From: an uncultured Bacteroidales bacterium | Lineage (GTDB): Bacteria > Bacteroidota > Bacteroidia > Bacteroidales > UBA1715 | NCBI GenBank assembly: GCA_937892155.1 | Contig: CALAUG010000054.1 | Span: 1 to 7,806 of the forward strand | Direction of reading: 5' to 3' | DNA length: 7,806 nucleotides | Shown here: piece by piece, positions 6,587-7,806 of the stretch | Layout of the letters: every line of letters starts with the position of its first letter | Numbering within the stretch: position 1 is the first letter of the stretch | Position numbers and translations under genes: made by a program | The notes under the pieces: model-generated | Database searches by the model: none | Seen by the model: only the letters and a program-made list of their open reading frames with translations | What the model was told of the DNA's origin: nothing

Positions 6587-6607
6587 AAATTTTTAATAGA
6601 AAAATTT
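6587..6607. repeat. Perfect inverted repeat overlapping the rightward -33 box (possible operator)
   Basis: AAATTTTT and AAAAATTT form an 8-base perfect inverted repeat with the spacer AATAG. The right arm shares its three T bases with the TTTG -33 box at 6605-6608, so a dimeric protein bound here would block the rightward promoter. AT-rich DNA makes such repeats easier by chance. Confidence 0.45.
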
Positions 6608-6637
6608 GCATTATACACCTTTTTGGGGTTATCTTTG
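6605..6637 (+). promoter_or_regulatory. Bacteroidetes-type promoter of the small rightward operon
   Basis: TTTG (6605-6608), 21 bases, then TATCTTTG (6630-6637): both halves of the Bacteroidetes consensus TTTG / TAnnTTTG at correct spacing. This is the best promoter in the window. Transcription should begin near 6641-6645, about 35 bases before the ATG at 6677. Confidence 0.8.
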
Positions 6638-6676
6638 CGGCATGAAAATATCAATAAACATCAAAACTTATCAAGC

Positions 6677-6994
6677 ATGACATTTGAACAATGGATGAAG
6701 GAGTGCTGCGGATACAATTGTATCACCACTTTCTGGATGGATTTCTCCATCGCCGACCGTTTCGGCATCGAGGCTGTCAAAGACACCTACAAACGAGCTT
6801 TCAACGAATGGAAGACAGATTATCGCTATCTGACCGAATTGGTGCTCGTGCTCAATCACAAGATTTGGGCACACTATCAATCTAACAGACCGTTGGCTGA
6901 GGTCTACGACGCTTTGTGGCGCGAGGCTGACCAATGGGCCGTCAGCCACCTAAAAGGCGAAGAATTGAGTTATTACTATAATACATTAGATTAA
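6677..6994 (+). CDS. Small protein of unknown function, first gene of the rightward operon
   Basis: 105 residues from ATG 6677. A TTG at 6623 in the same frame lies upstream of the expected transcript start and is not used. I do not recognise a named family. The protein is rich in aromatic residues (FWMDFSIADRFG, AFNEWKTDYRYLTE, HKIWAHY, LWREADQWAV) and predicted mostly helical, with a Cys-rich start (KECCGYNC). No signal peptide or membrane segment. The tight, Trp-rich pattern suggests a compact folded protein, not a chance ORF. The ATG overlaps the stop of an upstream 12-codon ORF (ATGA), and the next gene starts one base after its stop. Confidence 0.8.
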   Translation: MTFEQWMKECCGYNCITTFWMDFSIADRFGIEAVKDTYKRAFNEWKTDYRYLTELVLVLNHKIWAHYQSNRPLAEVYDALWREADQWAVSHLKGEELSYYYNTLD

Positions 6995-6995
6995 T

Positions 6996-7316
6996 ATGGC
7001 TAACAAAGAACATTATTCATTGGGCGGTGCCTCACTCTGCAGAAAGGCACTCCAGGCTCATCCCGACTACAAGGTGTTTTGGCAAAGCGGATTCTCGTTC
7101 CGCGGTGCCAAGGAGCACGAGGTCTCCAAAGAGACCACCGAAGAGAACTGTCAACCTTATTTTGATGCTTCGGGGCATTGGCACGGCAAACGGCTGATGA
7201 CTTTCGAGGAGAAGATGGAGCAGTATTTCCAATGGGCATGCGCCATCGACCTTGACATCGACCACGACGCCCGCGAGATTCACATGAACGGTTTCAGTAC
7301 ATCCGACATGGAATAA
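6996..7316 (+). CDS. Small protein of unknown function, second gene of the rightward operon
   Basis: 106 residues, starting one base after the previous stop, so translation is probably coupled. I do not recognise the family. The N-terminal half is basic and aromatic (HYSLGGASLCRKALQAHPDY, then FWQSGFSFRGAKEH); the C-terminal half is acidic with a helix (MTFEEKMEQYFQWACAIDLD) and a His/Asp-rich tail (DIDHDAREIHMNG). The His and Asp residues could bind a metal, but no known motif is matched. Likely soluble. Coupled neighbours suggest a shared role with the preceding gene. Confidence 0.75.
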   Translation: MANKEHYSLGGASLCRKALQAHPDYKVFWQSGFSFRGAKEHEVSKETTEENCQPYFDASGHWHGKRLMTFEEKMEQYFQWACAIDLDIDHDAREIHMNGFSTSDME

Positions 7317-7337
7317 CGACCCTTAATCCCCACTACT

Positions 7338-7565
7338 ATGGACAAGATTCCTCAACGACTTATCAACGCAGCGCTGCTTTTCGCGCTAGCGTCTATCGTG
7401 TTTCTTTTTGTATGTCTCGGTGTGTCGTTTATCCACAACCAGCAACTCGCCGACCGTCTGGGCGAACTATTCAGCACGCTCGCCATCTGCTCTTTCTTCG
7501 GCGGAGTGGTTCTTGGGTTCAGCATGATTGTTGTGAACATCGTCGAGACTCTAGGAGAGCGATAA
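7338..7565 (+). CDS. Small two-helix membrane protein
   Basis: 75 residues with two strong hydrophobic segments, about 9-31 (INAALLFALASIVFLFVCLG) and 45-67 (FSTLAICSFFGGVVLGFSMI). Between them is a short polar loop (HNQQLADRLG); the ends are short and charged. It would sit in the inner membrane with both ends on the same side. The size and topology match class II holins, but no endolysin gene is adjacent and the C-terminus is not strongly basic, so a holin call is not made. It is 21 bases after the preceding stop and is the last gene before a hairpin, so it belongs to the same operon. Confidence 0.75.
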   Translation: MDKIPQRLINAALLFALASIVFLFVCLGVSFIHNQQLADRLGELFSTLAICSFFGGVVLGFSMIVVNIVETLGER

Positions 7566-7585
7566 CCTACCCTATCTAACCCCCT

Positions 7586-7616
7586 AAAGCCACTGCAAAA
7601 TCATTGCGGTGGCTTT
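7586..7616 (+). terminator. Long-stemmed hairpin, probable terminator of the small rightward operon
   Basis: AAAGCCACTGCAA pairs with TTGCGGTGGCTTT (13 pairs, one T-G) around the loop AATCA. It lies 21 bases after the membrane protein gene. The following sequence is only moderately T-rich (TTTGGTATATTTT), so termination may be partial. The stem is flanked by A and T, which would let it work weakly in both directions. Confidence 0.7.
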
Positions 7617-7629
7617 GGTATATTTTGAT

Positions 7630-7637
7630 TATCTTTG
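7630..7637 (+). promoter_or_regulatory. Bacteroidetes-type promoter -7 element (TATCTTTG) for the rightmost gene
   Basis: TATCTTTG lies 14 bases after the hairpin and 17 bases before ATG 7655. The -33 region would fall inside the hairpin, with TTG at 7604-7606 only roughly in place. It suggests the last gene is transcribed separately. Confidence 0.55.
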
Positions 7638-7654
7638 CAAACGGATTTTTCACT

Positions 7655-7806
7655 ATGGACAGATACAATCAAGAAGCACTGAAGTTCTGCAAGGTCTTCA
7701 AAGGCGAAGAAGAGCCGCCGATGCAGCAAAAACAATACGAGGGTCTCATCTGGCTTTGTGAGCGTAACACCGTCGAGACTATCACCTATCGCGGCTTTGA
7801 GACCCA
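7655..7806 (+). CDS. Unrecognised protein, N-terminal part (runs off right edge)
   Basis: From ATG 7655 the frame is open for 50 codons to the window edge. The N-terminus is MDRYNQEALKFCKVFKGEEE, then PPMQQKQYEGLIWLCERNTV and ETITYRGF. Soluble, charged and probably helical; no family was recognised. It has its own promoter element directly upstream and follows the operon hairpin, so it is likely an independent unit. The short leader without Shine-Dalgarno is typical for the host group. Confidence 0.65.
   Translation, partial: MDRYNQEALKFCKVFKGEEEPPMQQKQYEGLIWLCERNTVETITYRGFET

Noticed and set aside
7338..7565. Holin assignment for the two-helix membrane protein
   Set aside because: Topology and size fit, but there is no endolysin beside it and no strongly basic tail, so only the membrane protein description is supported.

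Overview
The window looks like part of a prophage or temperate phage of a Bacteroidales bacterium (Bacteroides/Prevotella type). Two things point to the host. Several genes or gene blocks start just downstream of the Bacteroidetes -7 promoter element TAnnTTTG (TATCTTTG three times, TACCTTTG and TACTTTTG once each). Start codons mostly follow A/T-rich leaders without a Shine-Dalgarno sequence. The phage assignment rests on protein motifs read by eye: a tail hub with a collagen-like end, a Dit-like protein, a scaffold-like protein and a phage-type glycosyltransferase. No database search was possible.

Layout. Bases 1-3259 (minus strand, read right to left) are a tail-tip block: a small Dit-like protein, an 806-residue baseplate-hub/tail-tip protein ending in a collagen-like segment, and the start of a fibre-like protein that runs off the left edge. 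The genes overlap or abut, so they are probably co-translated. A promoter element lies just before the block. Bases 3363-4620 (plus strand) hold one AT-rich gene with its own promoter and a strong intrinsic terminator, arranged like a phage 'moron'. It encodes a YbjQ-like domain, a SHOCT domain, a charged helix and two C-terminal repeats that resemble the L7/L12 C-terminal motif. Bases 4627-6419 (minus) are a head-type block: a scaffold-like protein, a possible head decoration protein, and a short glycosyltransferase coupled to it with a 2-base gap.

Bases 6420-6676 form an AT-rich divergent promoter region with an inverted repeat over the -33 box of the rightward promoter. Rightward from there is an operon of three small genes (two unrecognised soluble proteins and a two-helix membrane protein), ending in a long-stemmed hairpin. 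A further promoter and the beginning of another unrecognised gene run off the right edge.

The minus-strand blocks probably supply virion parts and the glycosyltransferase may modify a virion or host surface component. The order is unusual: between scaffold/decoration and Dit/hub one expects major capsid, connector, tail tube and tape-measure genes, and none is here. The phage is therefore either rearranged or defective, or these genes lie elsewhere. The moron-like gene and the small rightward operon are the parts least explained by known phage biology.
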